This document shows positions 41,874-51,664 of a stretch of DNA of 64,000 nt, piece by piece (the stretch's first letter is position 1; every line of letters begins with the position of its first letter). Source of the stretch: CAVVJA01 sp963809815. GTDB lineage: Bacteria > Actinomycetota > Actinomycetes > Mycobacteriales > Jatrophihabitantaceae. Made by a program: the position numbers and the translations under genes. The notes beneath the pieces are model-generated. The model was not told the origin of the DNA, did not search any database, and saw only the letters and a list, made by a program, of their open reading frames with translations. Where the stretch lies: positions 310,001-374,000 of the forward strand of contig CAWELM010000025.1 in the NCBI GenBank assembly GCA_963809815.1, given 5' to 3'.

Positions 41874-42764
41874 TCAGTCGCCGACGGCCTCGATGCCGCG
41901 CTGCACGATCAGGGGGTCCGGCGTGCCGACCACGTCAGGGTTTTTGTCCTCGTAGTCGAAGCGACCGAGGACATAGCGCATCGCGTTGAGCCGCGCCCGC
42001 TTCTTATCGTTGGACTTCACGGTCGTCCACGGTGCGACGTCGATGTCGGTGCGGCGGAAGACCTCCTCCTTGGCCTCGGTGTAGTCGTCCCACTTATCCA
42101 GCGACAGGAGATCGATCGGCGACAGCTTCCACTGCCGCACCGGGTCGACCTGGCGGATGATGAACCGGGTCCGCTGCTCGGACTGGGTGACCGAGAACCA
42201 GAACTTAGTCAGATGTATGCCGCTTTCGACCAGCATCGCCTCGAACAGCGGTACCTGATTCATGAACTGTTCGTACTGCTCATCGGTCGCGAACCCCATC
42301 ACGCGCTCCACGACAGCGCGGTTGTACCAACTGCGGTCGAACAGCGCGATCTCCCCTCCGGTCGGCAAATGACTCACGTAGCGCTGGAAATACCATTCAC
42401 GCTGTTCCCGATCCGACGGCTTGGTCAGGGCGACGACACGGGCGTAGCGCGGATTGAGGTGCTCCATGAAGCGTTTGATCGTGCCGCCCTTGCCCGCGGC
42501 ATCCCGCCCTTCGAAGACGATGACGTGTTTTTCGCCGGACTCGAAGATGTGGTTCTGCAGCTTCAGCAACTCGACCTGAAGCAGGTACTTCTGTTCGTCG
42601 TACTCGTTGCGGTCCATGCGCTCGTCGTACGGATAGTTCTCCCGCCAAGTGTCAACGGCGCGTCCGGTCGGATCGATGAGTTCGGGATCGTCGTCATGGT
42701 CCTCGCCGACCGCGTAGCCGTCGATTTGCAGTTTGTCGATGTACTCGCGCACGTTCTCCAGCAC
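41874..42764 (-). CDS. ppk2: Polyphosphate kinase 2 (class I PPK2-like)
   Basis: 296 residues from GTG 42764, typical length for single-domain PPK2. Walker A is EGRDAAGKGGTIKRFMEHLN, Walker B/lid region FDRSWYNRAVVERVMGF, and the C-terminal part YLLQVELLKLQNHIF plus KLSPIDLLSLDKWDDYTEAKE is characteristic. It transfers phosphate between polyphosphate and nucleoside diphosphates (ADP or GDP). It is divergent from the MalT-like regulator gene (228 bp between starts). Confidence 0.93.
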   Translation of the reverse strand: MLENVREYIDKLQIDGYAVGEDHDDDPELIDPTGRAVDTWRENYPYDERMDRNEYDEQKYLLQVELLKLQNHIFESGEKHVIVFEGRDAAGKGGTIKRFMEHLNPRYARVVALTKPSDREQREWYFQRYVSHLPTGGEIALFDRSWYNRAVVERVMGFATDEQYEQFMNQVPLFEAMLVESGIHLTKFWFSVTQSEQRTRFIIRQVDPVRQWKLSPIDLLSLDKWDDYTEAKEEVFRRTDIDVAPWTTVKSNDKKRARLNAMRYVLGRFDYEDKNPDVVGTPDPLIVQRGIEAVGD

Positions 42765-42992
42765 AGACGCAGGCTAGCCGCCCAAATGAACAGCGCGCAC
42801 CACATACGGGCGTCACAGCGCCGGTACGCCGAAATTGCTGCCGCCTGGTGACGCCGCGCCGGACCGTTAGCCTCCGGTGTCCGAAGCGCCTCGACAACCC
42901 ACGTGCCGGTGCGAGCCTCCGCATCAAGTCCGGATGAGTCGTAGGCTCCTGCAACGGGAGATGCGTAAGACCCGGTGAGCGGCAGGACGGCG

Positions 42993-45773
42993 ATGGCGAA
43001 GCGACCCGTGGCGACCTCCGCGAACGATGCCGCGTCCGAGCAAGATCTGCTGCTGGCGACCAAGCTGTTCCTGCCCCAACCCCAGCCGGAATCTCTGCCG
43101 CGCCAACGGCTGCTGGACCTACTGGACGGGGCACTTGCCCACGAGTTGACGCTGGTATGCGCGCCCGCTGGGTTCGGCAAGACCACGTTGCTGGCCGAGT
43201 GGGTGCGACGCGGGGGTTCGCCGGCTGGCTGGCTGTCGCTGGACGGCGGTGACAACGACCCGGCCCGGTTCTGGCGCCACGTGCTCGCGGCGCTGGATCG
43301 GGCGCGCCCCGGTATGGCCGAGCGAGTCATGCCGCTGCTCGGGCCACCGGCGCCGCCGACCTTCGATGGGCTGGTGACCGCGCTGATCAACGAGCTCGCC
43401 CGGCCCGAGAGCCGCGACGTGGTACTGATTCTTGACGACTATCACGTCATCGACTCTGCGCCGGTGCACGAGTCGGTGATGTTCCTGCTCGATCATCTCC
43501 CGGCGGGATTGCACCTCGTGATCGCCAGTCGAGCCGATCCGCCGCTAGCGCTAGCGCGGCTGCGTGCCCGCGGACAGCTCGCCGAACTGCGCGCAGCCGA
43601 TTTGCGTTTTACGTCCGAGGAGGCCGCAACGCTGCTCAGCGAGGCGGCCGGGCCCGCAGTGTCTGTGTCCGCGCTGATGGTGCTGGAGGCTCGCACCGAA
43701 GGCTGGGCGGCGGGGCTGCGGCTGGCCGTCCTATCGCTGCGTGGCCACGTGGACGTTGCCCAGTTCGTGGCCACATTCAGCGGCAGCCATCGCTACGTCC
43801 TCGACTATCTGACCGAGGAGGTGTTGGACCGGCAAGCGGAGCGGGTGCGCACATTCCTCCTGGAGACGTCGGTGCTGGACCGGCTCAATGGCCCGCTGTG
43901 CGATGCGGTTACTGGTCGAGCCGACGGCCAAGCGATGCTGGAGGCGGTCGAGGCAGCCGGGCTGTTCCTGATGCCCCTCGACGATGTCCGCGGCTGGTGG
44001 CGTTACCACCAGCTGTTCGCCGACCTCCTCCGCGCCCGCCTGCAGCAGGAGCGTCCCGACCGCATTGCGGTGCTGCACCGAAATGCCGCCTTCTGGTATC
44101 AGCAGCACGGGTTGCCCGACGATGCGGTCCGCCACGCGCTCGCCGCCGGCGACGCTGTCTGGGCTGCTCGGCTCATCGAGCAACAATTCGACGCGCTGTA
44201 CTACCTGCAGGGCGAGCGGACGACGGCGCAGCGATGGCTGTCCGCACTGCCATCCGACGTGGTCCGGTCCCGTCCTCGGCTGCTGGTGGCGCAGGCAGCC
44301 ATAGCAGACTCCAGCGGACAAGTGGAGGTTGTCGAACTGTCGCTGGCCGCCGCCGAACGCGTCTCAACGGTCGCCGACGATGAACCGTTCGAGCCCTCGG
44401 CCGGCCCGGCCGCCAGTCTGCTGGTGAACGTGCCCGCGACGATCGCAATTTTTCGCGCCTACCTCGCCGAGCTGCGTGGCGACGCAGAGGCTACGGCCGG
44501 GCTCGTGTCGCAGGCCCGAGCCGAGGTCGAGGCAGGCGAATCGATGCTCCAGTTCATCACCCAGGGACATCTGGGCGTCGGCGAGTGGCTACACGGCCGA
44601 CTAGCGGAGGCCGAGAATGTGCTGTCAACGAGCATGCACGAATGGCGGGCCGCCGGTCACCGCAATCTGATCGGCTGGGGCTGCTATCACCTCGGTCAGG
44701 TCGAACGCGCCTTGGGCCGCCTGGACGCGGCATGGGAGACCTACGAGGAGACGCTGCGGATTACTGCCGAACCTGGCCGGCCGACGCTTCCGGCCGCCGG
44801 CATTGCCTATGCCGGTCTGGCGGAGGTCGCATACCAGCGCAACGAGCTCGATGCTGCGCTGCGGCATGTCACCGCCGGAATTCCGTTGTGCCGGCAGTTC
44901 TCTTTCACTCCGCCGCTAGCCACGGCCCTGGCGACGCTGGCCTGGGCGCGCCAGGCTGCCGGTGACACCGTCGGCGCATTAGCAGCCATGGGCGACGCGA
45001 TGCGGGCCGCCCCCGGTCCGGCGGTGGGCGACCTGCTCAACCCGGTCCCGGCGCAGCAGGCGCGCCTGCTCCTCGTCCAGGGTGACGTCGAAGCGGCCGA
45101 GAGCTGGACGATCAGCCGCGGCCTATTGCACGGCGACGAGCCGGATTACCCGCGCGAACTTGGGTATCTCCTGCTGGCGCGGGTACTGCTTGCGCAAGAT
45201 GGGCCCGACCAGGCTGTGCCGCTGCTGCAACGGCTGCGTACGGCGGCCGCGGCGCAGGGCCGGACCGGCAGCCTCATCGAGATTCAGGCGCTATTGGCGC
45301 TCGCGCTCGCAGCCGATGGCGATGGCGCCGCGGCCCTGGACGCCTTGGCCGAGGCACTCCTCCTCGGTCACCCTGCGGGCTACCTGCGTGTCTTTGCCGA
45401 TGAGGGCGCACCGATGCGGGCCCTCGTCGGCCGGTTGGTCGCAGCCCAACGGACCGCACGGTCCGCCGCACGCGCCGTCCCGCTCGATTACTTGGCTCGG
45501 CTCGTGCGCGCTTTCGACGAGCGCGCGACCGATCCGGGCAGCCGACGCCCAGCCGCCACGGCTCCGCCGGGCTTGGTCGAGACGCTGACCGCGCGCGAAG
45601 CGGAGGTTCTCGTCTTGATCGCCGCAGGCAAGTCGAACCCGCGCATCGCGGAAGAACTTGTCGTCACGCTGGACACCGTCAAGAAGCACGTCAGCCACGT
45701 CCTGGGAAAGCTCGGTGCGGCCAACCGCACAGAGGCCGTCACCCGAGCGCGGCAGCTCGGGTTGATCGCATAG
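42993..45773 (+). CDS. MalT-like large ATP-binding LuxR regulator (LAL)
   Basis: 926 residues from ATG 42993 (AGGA upstream); GTG 42975 is the alternative. The N-terminal STAND ATPase has TKLFLPQP, Walker A APAGFGKTTLLAEW and Walker B VVLILDDYHVI, then a winged helix region, then a long TPR-like helical sensor (about 390-820). The C-terminal LuxR HTH (LTAREAEVLVLIAAGKSNPR) is complete. LALs are activated by a ligand and ATP and switch on export or catabolic genes. The MFS exporter 216 bp downstream is a plausible target. Confidence 0.9.
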   Translation: MAKRPVATSANDAASEQDLLLATKLFLPQPQPESLPRQRLLDLLDGALAHELTLVCAPAGFGKTTLLAEWVRRGGSPAGWLSLDGGDNDPARFWRHVLAALDRARPGMAERVMPLLGPPAPPTFDGLVTALINELARPESRDVVLILDDYHVIDSAPVHESVMFLLDHLPAGLHLVIASRADPPLALARLRARGQLAELRAADLRFTSEEAATLLSEAAGPAVSVSALMVLEARTEGWAAGLRLAVLSLRGHVDVAQFVATFSGSHRYVLDYLTEEVLDRQAERVRTFLLETSVLDRLNGPLCDAVTGRADGQAMLEAVEAAGLFLMPLDDVRGWWRYHQLFADLLRARLQQERPDRIAVLHRNAAFWYQQHGLPDDAVRHALAAGDAVWAARLIEQQFDALYYLQGERTTAQRWLSALPSDVVRSRPRLLVAQAAIADSSGQVEVVELSLAAAERVSTVADDEPFEPSAGPAASLLVNVPATIAIFRAYLAELRGDAEATAGLVSQARAEVEAGESMLQFITQGHLGVGEWLHGRLAEAENVLSTSMHEWRAAGHRNLIGWGCYHLGQVERALGRLDAAWETYEETLRITAEPGRPTLPAAGIAYAGLAEVAYQRNELDAALRHVTAGIPLCRQFSFTPPLATALATLAWARQAAGDTVGALAAMGDAMRAAPGPAVGDLLNPVPAQQARLLLVQGDVEAAESWTISRGLLHGDEPDYPRELGYLLLARVLLAQDGPDQAVPLLQRLRTAAAAQGRTGSLIEIQALLALALAADGDGAAALDALAEALLLGHPAGYLRVFADEGAPMRALVGRLVAAQRTARSAARAVPLDYLARLVRAFDERATDPGSRRPAATAPPGLVETLTAREAEVLVLIAAGKSNPRIAEELVVTLDTVKKHVSHVLGKLGAANRTEAVTRARQLGLIA

Positions 45774-45989
45774 TGCGGCAGCGGCGAAACCTGGTGGCAC
45801 CGTCGGGCCAGACGCGAGCCGCGGCCCGATACCGACAGCACCAAAGAGTCCACCCCTGAGGTACACCTTCGAGTGACGCCCACGGCCGGTCGCTCTTCTT
45901 ACGGTGCTGACAGAACGAATCCGCGCGTGCGATCGACCGAACGCTCGCCGCCTCACTCAGCTGTTCATCACCGGAGGCTTTCTTCAGCC

Positions 45990-47465
45990 ATGACCTCGAC
46001 TACCGTTCACCCATCCTTTCTCGGGACTCGGCGCGGCAAGCTCACGCTGGCCTTGCTCTGCGCAGTCGCCCTTCTGGACTTCATCGATGCGTCGATCGTG
46101 AACATCGCGCTACCGGATATTCGCGCGGACTTACACTTCTCCGTGCAAGGACTGCAGTGGGTGCTGTCTGGATACCTGCTTACCTACGGCGGTTTCATGC
46201 TGCTAGGCGGCCGGGCCGGCGACCTGCTGGGCCGGCGTCGCGTCCTGCTTACCGGGACGACGGTGTTCGCGCTGTCCTCGCTCATTGGCGGGTTCGCCGG
46301 TAATGCGGGCATGCTTGTCGCAGCCCGCCTGGCGCAGGGCCTCGGTGCGGCCATGATGCTTCCCGCAGCGTTATCGCTGCTGACGACGTCCTTCAAAGAA
46401 GGTAAGGATCGCAATACCGCGCTGGGGGTTTGGGGTAGCGTTGCCGGACTGGCGTCGGCCGCCGGGGTGTTTCTCGGCGGCGTGCTGACCGAGGGCCCCG
46501 GATGGCGCTGGGTGCTGTGGGTCAACCCGCCGATCGCTGTCTTCCTGATCGGTGCGATCTTCGTGTTGATCCCCGGTGAGCGTCGCCGGGCACCGTTGGC
46601 GAACTTCGACATTCTCGGCACCGTGCTGGTCACCGGCGGCATGCTGCTGCTCGTATACGCGCTGGTGAAAGCTCCCGATCAGGGTTGGGGCTCCGTGCGG
46701 ACGATAACTGAGCTGGTCGGCGCCGGCGTGCTGCTCGCCGCGTTCGTGATCAACGAACGACGCGTCCGGAATCCGCTCATACCGCTCTCCGTCTTCCGGA
46801 TCAGGGGGCTGGCCGCGGCTGACGTCACCCAGCTCGTCGGCGTCGCGGGCTTCCTGTCCATGTTCTTCTTCCTCACGCTGTACATGCAGAACGTGCTGGG
46901 CTTCTCTCCCCTGCAGACCGGCGCGGCGTACCTGCCGCTCACCGCGGGTGTCGTCGTCTCCGCCGGCATCTCCTCCCAGCTGCTGTCCCGGGTCGGAACT
47001 CGACCATTGATCATCGGCGGTGCCGCAGTCGTCGCGGCGGGCCTGTTCTATGTGTCCCGAGTGCCGGTCGACGGCTCGTATCTGACTGACCTGTTCCCGG
47101 GGCTGATGATCGTGTCGCTCGGCGTCGGTGCCATGTTCGTGGCCGTCATCACCGCCGCCAACGCCGGCGTGCCGGCCGACAAGGCCGGACTCGCTGCGGC
47201 GCTGCTCAACTCTTCCCAGCAGATCGGCGCGGCCCTCGGGCTCGCGGTTCTCTCCGCGATCGCGACCGCCCGCACCAGCCACCTGCTCGCCGCACACACT
47301 CCTCCGGCACAGGCGCTGACCTCCGGCTTCCATCGGGCTCTGTTCGCCGGCGCCATCTTCGTGCTGGCCACCACGGTGATCGCGATGCGCACTAACAACA
47401 GCCGCGGCGAAACCCAGCCGGAATCGGATGATTCTCAGCTGGAGCGGGCCGAGGAGCTTGTTTGA
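45990..47465 (+). CDS. MFS drug exporter, DHA2 (EmrB/QacA) family
   Basis: 491 residues from ATG 45990. The DHA2 signatures are clear: LDFIDASIVNIALPDIRADL (helix 1), QWVLSGYLLTYGGFMLLGGR and GDLLGRRRVLLTG (motif A). About 14 hydrophobic segments are seen. Proton-coupled export of drugs or small metabolites is expected. The gene follows the LAL regulator on the same strand and converges on the PhzF gene, 7 bp between stops. Confidence 0.88.
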   Translation: MTSTTVHPSFLGTRRGKLTLALLCAVALLDFIDASIVNIALPDIRADLHFSVQGLQWVLSGYLLTYGGFMLLGGRAGDLLGRRRVLLTGTTVFALSSLIGGFAGNAGMLVAARLAQGLGAAMMLPAALSLLTTSFKEGKDRNTALGVWGSVAGLASAAGVFLGGVLTEGPGWRWVLWVNPPIAVFLIGAIFVLIPGERRRAPLANFDILGTVLVTGGMLLLVYALVKAPDQGWGSVRTITELVGAGVLLAAFVINERRVRNPLIPLSVFRIRGLAAADVTQLVGVAGFLSMFFFLTLYMQNVLGFSPLQTGAAYLPLTAGVVVSAGISSQLLSRVGTRPLIIGGAAVVAAGLFYVSRVPVDGSYLTDLFPGLMIVSLGVGAMFVAVITAANAGVPADKAGLAAALLNSSQQIGAALGLAVLSAIATARTSHLLAAHTPPAQALTSGFHRALFAGAIFVLATTVIAMRTNNSRGETQPESDDSQLERAEELV

Positions 47466-47472
47466 TCCCCGG

Positions 47473-48420
47473 TTACCGCATCGACCGGAGATCAAATGCG
47501 TGGCCCGCCGGAGGATTGCCCGGGAGATGCAACGAACCGTCTGCGACGATCAGCCCTGATCCGCTGATGCGAACCACTTCGCCGGACACGGTGACATGGA
47601 TGCGACTGGGTCGCCCGAGCGCGTGCCCCTGCTCGATCACCGCTGTGGTTCCGTCAGGGACGATGCCCTCGGCGACCAGTCGGGCCACGAGCGGGCCGGC
47701 TGCGGTGCCGGTCGCGGGATCCTCGTGAATGCCCATCGTCGGGTTGAAGAATCGGGTGTAGGCGACGGCCTGCGACGGATCGACAGGGTCGAGGCTGTAG
47801 AGGTAACAACCTTCGCCGTCGACCTCCTGTAGCAGGGTTGCAAGTCGAGCCTTGTCCGGTGTCGCAGCATCAACGGCCGCGCGGTTGCGTACCGGTACGA
47901 GCAGATGCCCGGCGCCGGTGGACACGACCTGGGCCTGGCGATCAGGGACCAGGTCGAGCGCCGGCAGGCCTAACGCGGCCGCGAGCTCGGCCGGGTCGTC
48001 GACAGTGGTACCGAACATGGGCGGCGACTGGTCCATTGACACCACGTCCGGACGGCCCGGTGTCCGGTGCACCACTACATCCAGCAGATCGTCGCCGATC
48101 TGCTGGATGTAGCGAGAACGGTCTGCGGGCACCCGTCCGGCGGCTACCAGCCACAACCAGGCACCAAGAGCGTTGTGCCCGGCACCGAAGACCTCGGCGC
48201 CGATCGGAGTGAACGACCGTAGCCGCCAGTCCGCCTCGGCAGCAGTCGGGCGTAGCAGAAACGTCGTCTCGGATTGGTTGAACTCGCGCGCAATCGCGCG
48301 CAGCGTAGTGAGATCGAGATCGTCCGCATCGGGTACCACCGCCACCGGGTTGCCGGTGAGTGGGCTCGGCGCGAACACGTCGACAAAAACAAAGCGGACC
48401 GTATCGGCGCGGATGGTCAA
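47473..48420 (-). CDS. PhzF-family isomerase/epimerase-like protein
   Basis: 315 residues from TTG 48420, which overlaps the stop of the upstream hydrolase gene (TTGA) with GAGGAA just before it; longer frames lack support. The fold signature includes VDVFAPSPLTGNPVAVV (with the catalytic Glu replaced region in FNQSETTFLL), PTIGAEVFGAGHNALG-like segment FTPIGAEVFGAGHNALGAW and GIHEDPATGTAAGPL. PhzF-like proteins isomerise or bind small cyclic acids. Translational coupling to the hydrolase suggests a shared pathway. Substrate unknown. Confidence 0.85.
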   Translation of the reverse strand: MTIRADTVRFVFVDVFAPSPLTGNPVAVVPDADDLDLTTLRAIAREFNQSETTFLLRPTAAEADWRLRSFTPIGAEVFGAGHNALGAWLWLVAAGRVPADRSRYIQQIGDDLLDVVVHRTPGRPDVVSMDQSPPMFGTTVDDPAELAAALGLPALDLVPDRQAQVVSTGAGHLLVPVRNRAAVDAATPDKARLATLLQEVDGEGCYLYSLDPVDPSQAVAYTRFFNPTMGIHEDPATGTAAGPLVARLVAEGIVPDGTTAVIEQGHALGRPSRIHVTVSGEVVRISGSGLIVADGSLHLPGNPPAGHAFDLRSMR

Positions 48421-49238
48421 AGTTCCTCGCCGAGGAAGTCGAGGATCATCGAGCCGAGCCAGTCGACTCGGCCGAGAACACCCACGTGAGTGGTGCCCGG
48501 AAGCACGGCGAGGCGAGAACGGCTCAGGCCGGCGACGTCGCCGTTGACCCCGCCGCCCAACAGCCGAAACATTTCCACGGTGTGTTCCGGCCGGACGATG
48601 TCGGCGTCGCCGACGAGCAGCAGGGTGGGCGCCTGCACGGATCGCACCTGATCCGCAGTCCAGCCATCGAAGTGACGGTCCAGGTCGACATTCTTCGCGA
48701 CCAGCGTGTTCCACTGCTCGGGATGGGCGGCCACCTTGACGTAGGCCGCGTGCCACGGCGTGCCGGTCAGATCCGGGACGTCGGAGTCTCCGCCCTCGAG
48801 CATGTCCGGATGGAGCCCGTCCCGGCGGTAGGACGCTCCGCCCGCGAAGACGATCCGACGAACCAGGCTCGGTTCGCTCATCGCCAGCTGCAATGCGACG
48901 CCTCCGCCGAGGCTGTACCCGACGACGTCGGCCGAGCCGATACCGAGGCTGCGCATCAGACCAGCGACGTCGGCAGCCAGTTGCACGTAACTAAGGGGCC
49001 GCTCGGCGACGTCGGCAGTGTGACCATGCCCTTGCAGCTCAGCGGCCACGACCATATGCGACGCCGCAAGCATCGGGATGAGGTCGGCGAAGCAGACATC
49101 GATCGTGCCCATGGCGCCGTGGAGCAGGACCAACGGATCACCTCGACCGTGCATCTCGTAGTAGAGGTCCAGGCCGTTGACCGGAACCGTGCCGCTGCGT
49201 AGTTCCGGCGATGGTGCCCTCTCCGACGTGGTTGTCAT
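48417..49238 (-). CDS. Alpha/beta-hydrolase
   Basis: 273 residues from ATG 49238, with GGAGGAG 6 nt upstream. The core is VLLHGAMGTIDVCF (oxyanion region), nucleophile elbow VVGYSLGGGVAL (Ser), Asp in LLVGDADIV and His in LPGTTHVGVL. Likely an esterase, epoxide hydrolase-like or C-C hydrolase enzyme. Its stop overlaps the TTG start of the PhzF-like gene, making a two-gene operon. Confidence 0.85.
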   Translation of the reverse strand: MTTTSERAPSPELRSGTVPVNGLDLYYEMHGRGDPLVLLHGAMGTIDVCFADLIPMLAASHMVVAAELQGHGHTADVAERPLSYVQLAADVAGLMRSLGIGSADVVGYSLGGGVALQLAMSEPSLVRRIVFAGGASYRRDGLHPDMLEGGDSDVPDLTGTPWHAAYVKVAAHPEQWNTLVAKNVDLDRHFDGWTADQVRSVQAPTLLLVGDADIVRPEHTVEMFRLLGGGVNGDVAGLSRSRLAVLPGTTHVGVLGRVDWLGSMILDFLGEEL

Positions 49239-49413
49239 GCCGCTCTCCTCCCGTTGCTCGACCGGCCGATGTGGTTACGAGTCTCGCTGGCCATCGCAGA
49301 GAGACCGGACCGTCGCTGGGGCCCAACCTGCCAGACCGTCGGTCCCTCTTCCACGCGATACGCCTGCAGCGAAAGAGTCCGCACGGCTTGTGGCCCGACG
49401 GTTAGCTATCCCT

Positions 49414-50421
49414 ATGCGGCTTCTTGTGCTCGGTGGCACGGCCTGGCTGGGTCGCGCGATTGCCGAGGATGCCGCCGCTCGTGGACACGAGGTGACCTGC
49501 CTGGCCCGAGGCGCCTCCGGCGGCGCACCGTTGAATGTGCGCTTTCTGCGGGCTGATCGCGACAGTTCGCACGCTTATGACGACGCCGGCAATGAGCAGT
49601 GGGACGCGGTCGTTGACGTCGCCAGGCAGCCGGGGCAGGTCCGGGGCGCTGTCGCCGCGCTCGAACCCGTGGCCGGCCGGTATGTCTTTGTCTCGAGCGC
49701 CAATGTGTATGCCAGCCAGCGCGAGTTGGACCAGGACGAGTCCGCTGCGCTTCTGCCGCCACTTGCATCGGACGTTATGCAGAGCATGGACCGGTATGGC
49801 GAGGCGAAGGTGGCATGCGAGCAGGCCATCACGGCCCAATTCGGGCCGGGCCGCACCTTGATCGCGCGGGCCGGGCTCATCGGTGGTCCCGGCGACCCGT
49901 TCGGCCGCTCAGGGTATTGGCCGTGGCGGTTCGCGCGGCCGTCGAATCGTGCCGCTGCGGTGCTCGTGCCGGATGCGCCGGACGTGCCGACCGCGTTGAT
50001 CGATGTGCGGGATATCGCGGCGTGGTTGGTTTCCGGCGCCGAAAACGGCACGACCGGAATCTTCAACGCCGGGGCGAACCGATTGCCGCTGCGCGAGCAT
50101 CTCGCCGCGGCGCGTGCTGTCGCCGGTCATACCGGGCCGCTCGTCGCCGCGTCGGCCGAGTGGCTCGCCGATCATGGCGTGCACAGCTGGATGGGTCCGG
50201 TCTCACTGCCGCTGTGGCTGGATGATCCCGACTGGTACGGCATGAACGCGCGTGACACCAACCATGCAGTCACCGCCGGCCTGCATACCCGCCCGCTTGC
50301 GCAAACTCTCGCCGACACGCTGACCTGGGAGTTGTCCCGACCGACTCCAGGTCCGCACGGCGCCGGTCTCACCGATGACGAGGAAGGGCATCTTCTCGAT
50401 GCCTTGGCCGCCGGCCGCTAG
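49414..50421 (+). CDS. NAD-dependent epimerase/dehydratase family protein (atypical SDR)
   Basis: 335 residues from ATG 49414; earlier in-frame codons overlap the divergent hydrolase. The Rossmann motif is MRLLVLGGTAWLGRAIAED, followed by YVFVSSANVYAS and DRYGEAKVACEQ, where the YxxxK core reads YGEAK. The C-terminal part holds sugar or quinone-type substrates in relatives. No precise function is evident. Its last 219 bases are overlapped on the other strand by the tail of the membrane protein frame. Confidence 0.82.
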   Translation: MRLLVLGGTAWLGRAIAEDAAARGHEVTCLARGASGGAPLNVRFLRADRDSSHAYDDAGNEQWDAVVDVARQPGQVRGAVAALEPVAGRYVFVSSANVYASQRELDQDESAALLPPLASDVMQSMDRYGEAKVACEQAITAQFGPGRTLIARAGLIGGPGDPFGRSGYWPWRFARPSNRAAAVLVPDAPDVPTALIDVRDIAAWLVSGAENGTTGIFNAGANRLPLREHLAAARAVAGHTGPLVAASAEWLADHGVHSWMGPVSLPLWLDDPDWYGMNARDTNHAVTAGLHTRPLAQTLADTLTWELSRPTPGPHGAGLTDDEEGHLLDALAAGR

Positions 50422-51294
50422 CGGCGCCGTCGGCCGCCCCACTGCAGAGCGCCCGCGAACGGCCGCACGCCGCAGCCTAACTCGTCGAGGTCGACGAACC
50501 CGACCCGTGTAGCGCTTGGCTCGACGCCTGCCACCGGTCTTCTGGTTATCGGTCTCTCTTTCTGTCGACGCCGGCACGAGGCGAGACGTCATTGGCGGGA
50601 GCCGACGCAGGTTCGGCCGCGTGATTCCAATTCGACGCAAGTCGCTGACCGGCCGGGTGGCAGCCAGCCGACGAGGAAGCTCATCCCGTGGCTTGGCGAC
50701 CGTGTCGCCCACATCTGGCTGCACCGACTTCCGGCGGATCACGATGATGGAAGCAACGGTTGCCATGGACACGGCGGCATATAGCGGATAGCCGAGCGCG
50801 GCGACCGAGAAGGACCCGCCACTGGCGATCGCCGCCGATGTGATGAGGCCGCCCACGCCAACGCACACAAAGGCACTCGCGGTCTCCGCCATTGGTTGCT
50901 TCCACGCATGAACGAGAGTCGGGAGCAGTCCCACGAAATCGATCAGTATGGCTGTCCATATCGCGAAGATCGGGTTATCGAGGGAAAGCCACAACACCAG
51001 CCCGAGCAGCACACCGGCGAGGCAGGCGAGATCAAGTCTCGTAAAGGAACGGTCGCCATAGCGCAGGCCGGCCACCACGACCGAGCTGGTGGCCACCGTG
51101 CCGAGCAGTGCGAAAACGGCCGCGCCCAGTTGCCCAGCTGACATCGACGCCGCGCCGGCGACACCGGTCAACAGCGCCCAGGTCAGCCAGGTCACGATCC
51201 GCGGCTTGGTGTTGCCGCGGATCGTCTCGATGATGTACGGGACAGTTCCGGCAACAGCAATGAGGCTGCCGAGCACGCTCAACAAAGTCCTCAT
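50203..51294 (-). CDS. Membrane protein with Arg-rich C-terminal tail overlapping the epimerase gene
   Basis: 363 residues from ATG 51294, with GGGAGA upstream. Residues 1-190 contain about six hydrophobic segments; the start SVLGSLIAVAGTVPYIIETIRGNTKPRIVTWLTWALL repeats in part of the second half (IDFVGLLPTLVHAWKQPMAE), as in PQ-loop/SemiSWEET-like proteins. After VIRRK (about residue 193) the sequence becomes Arg-rich and lacks any fold signal, and its last 219 bases are antisense to a real gene. The true stop was probably lost or shifted near 50710; only the first half is considered reliable. Confidence 0.65.
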   Translation of the reverse strand: MRTLLSVLGSLIAVAGTVPYIIETIRGNTKPRIVTWLTWALLTGVAGAASMSAGQLGAAVFALLGTVATSSVVVAGLRYGDRSFTRLDLACLAGVLLGLVLWLSLDNPIFAIWTAILIDFVGLLPTLVHAWKQPMAETASAFVCVGVGGLITSAAIASGGSFSVAALGYPLYAAVSMATVASIIVIRRKSVQPDVGDTVAKPRDELPRRLAATRPVSDLRRIGITRPNLRRLPPMTSRLVPASTERETDNQKTGGRRRAKRYTGRVRRPRRVRLRRAAVRGRSAVGRPTAPLAAGGQGIEKMPFLVIGETGAVRTWSRSGQLPGQRVGESLRKRAGMQAGGDCMVGVTRVHAVPVGIIQPQRQ

Positions 51295-51664
51295 GCGGTC
51301 TCCCGGTCGAGCTTGCTCAGCCAGCTAACGGCCTGCGCCCCGCGCCACATGGAGCGACAGACCAGCAACGGTCACCCTCGCGTCCTCGGTTCGGCTGGGA
51401 GTCGTTGGCACGGGAAGCGTACGCGACGGCCCGGCGGTCCTTGAGCGGCCCTGCCGCTGGTCCGGGTCCTGATCGGAATCATGATGTCGAATCCGCCAAC
51501 GCCGGGCCGGTCTGGCTCGCAGTGAGCGGCACAACACCAGCCCCGCCCGGACGCGATCACCCGGAGAACGCTTCGACGGCGCGGATCCGGGACCGGCGGT
51601 TCGTCGGATCCTCGTGGATGCAGCTCACCGGCGCGGCCCGGTCCAGCGCCCGGGCTGGAGTCTG
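51295..51664. other. Intergenic gap with no recognised gene
   Basis: This 370-bp stretch lies between the membrane protein start and the end of the ABC permease gene. Open frames here are Arg/Pro-rich and have no ribosome sites or family signals. I see no hairpin or RNA of note. Confidence 0.4.

Noticed and set aside
51295..51664. Open frames in the gap between the membrane protein and the ABC permease
   Set aside because: Arg/Pro-rich, no ribosome site, no motif; considered non-coding.
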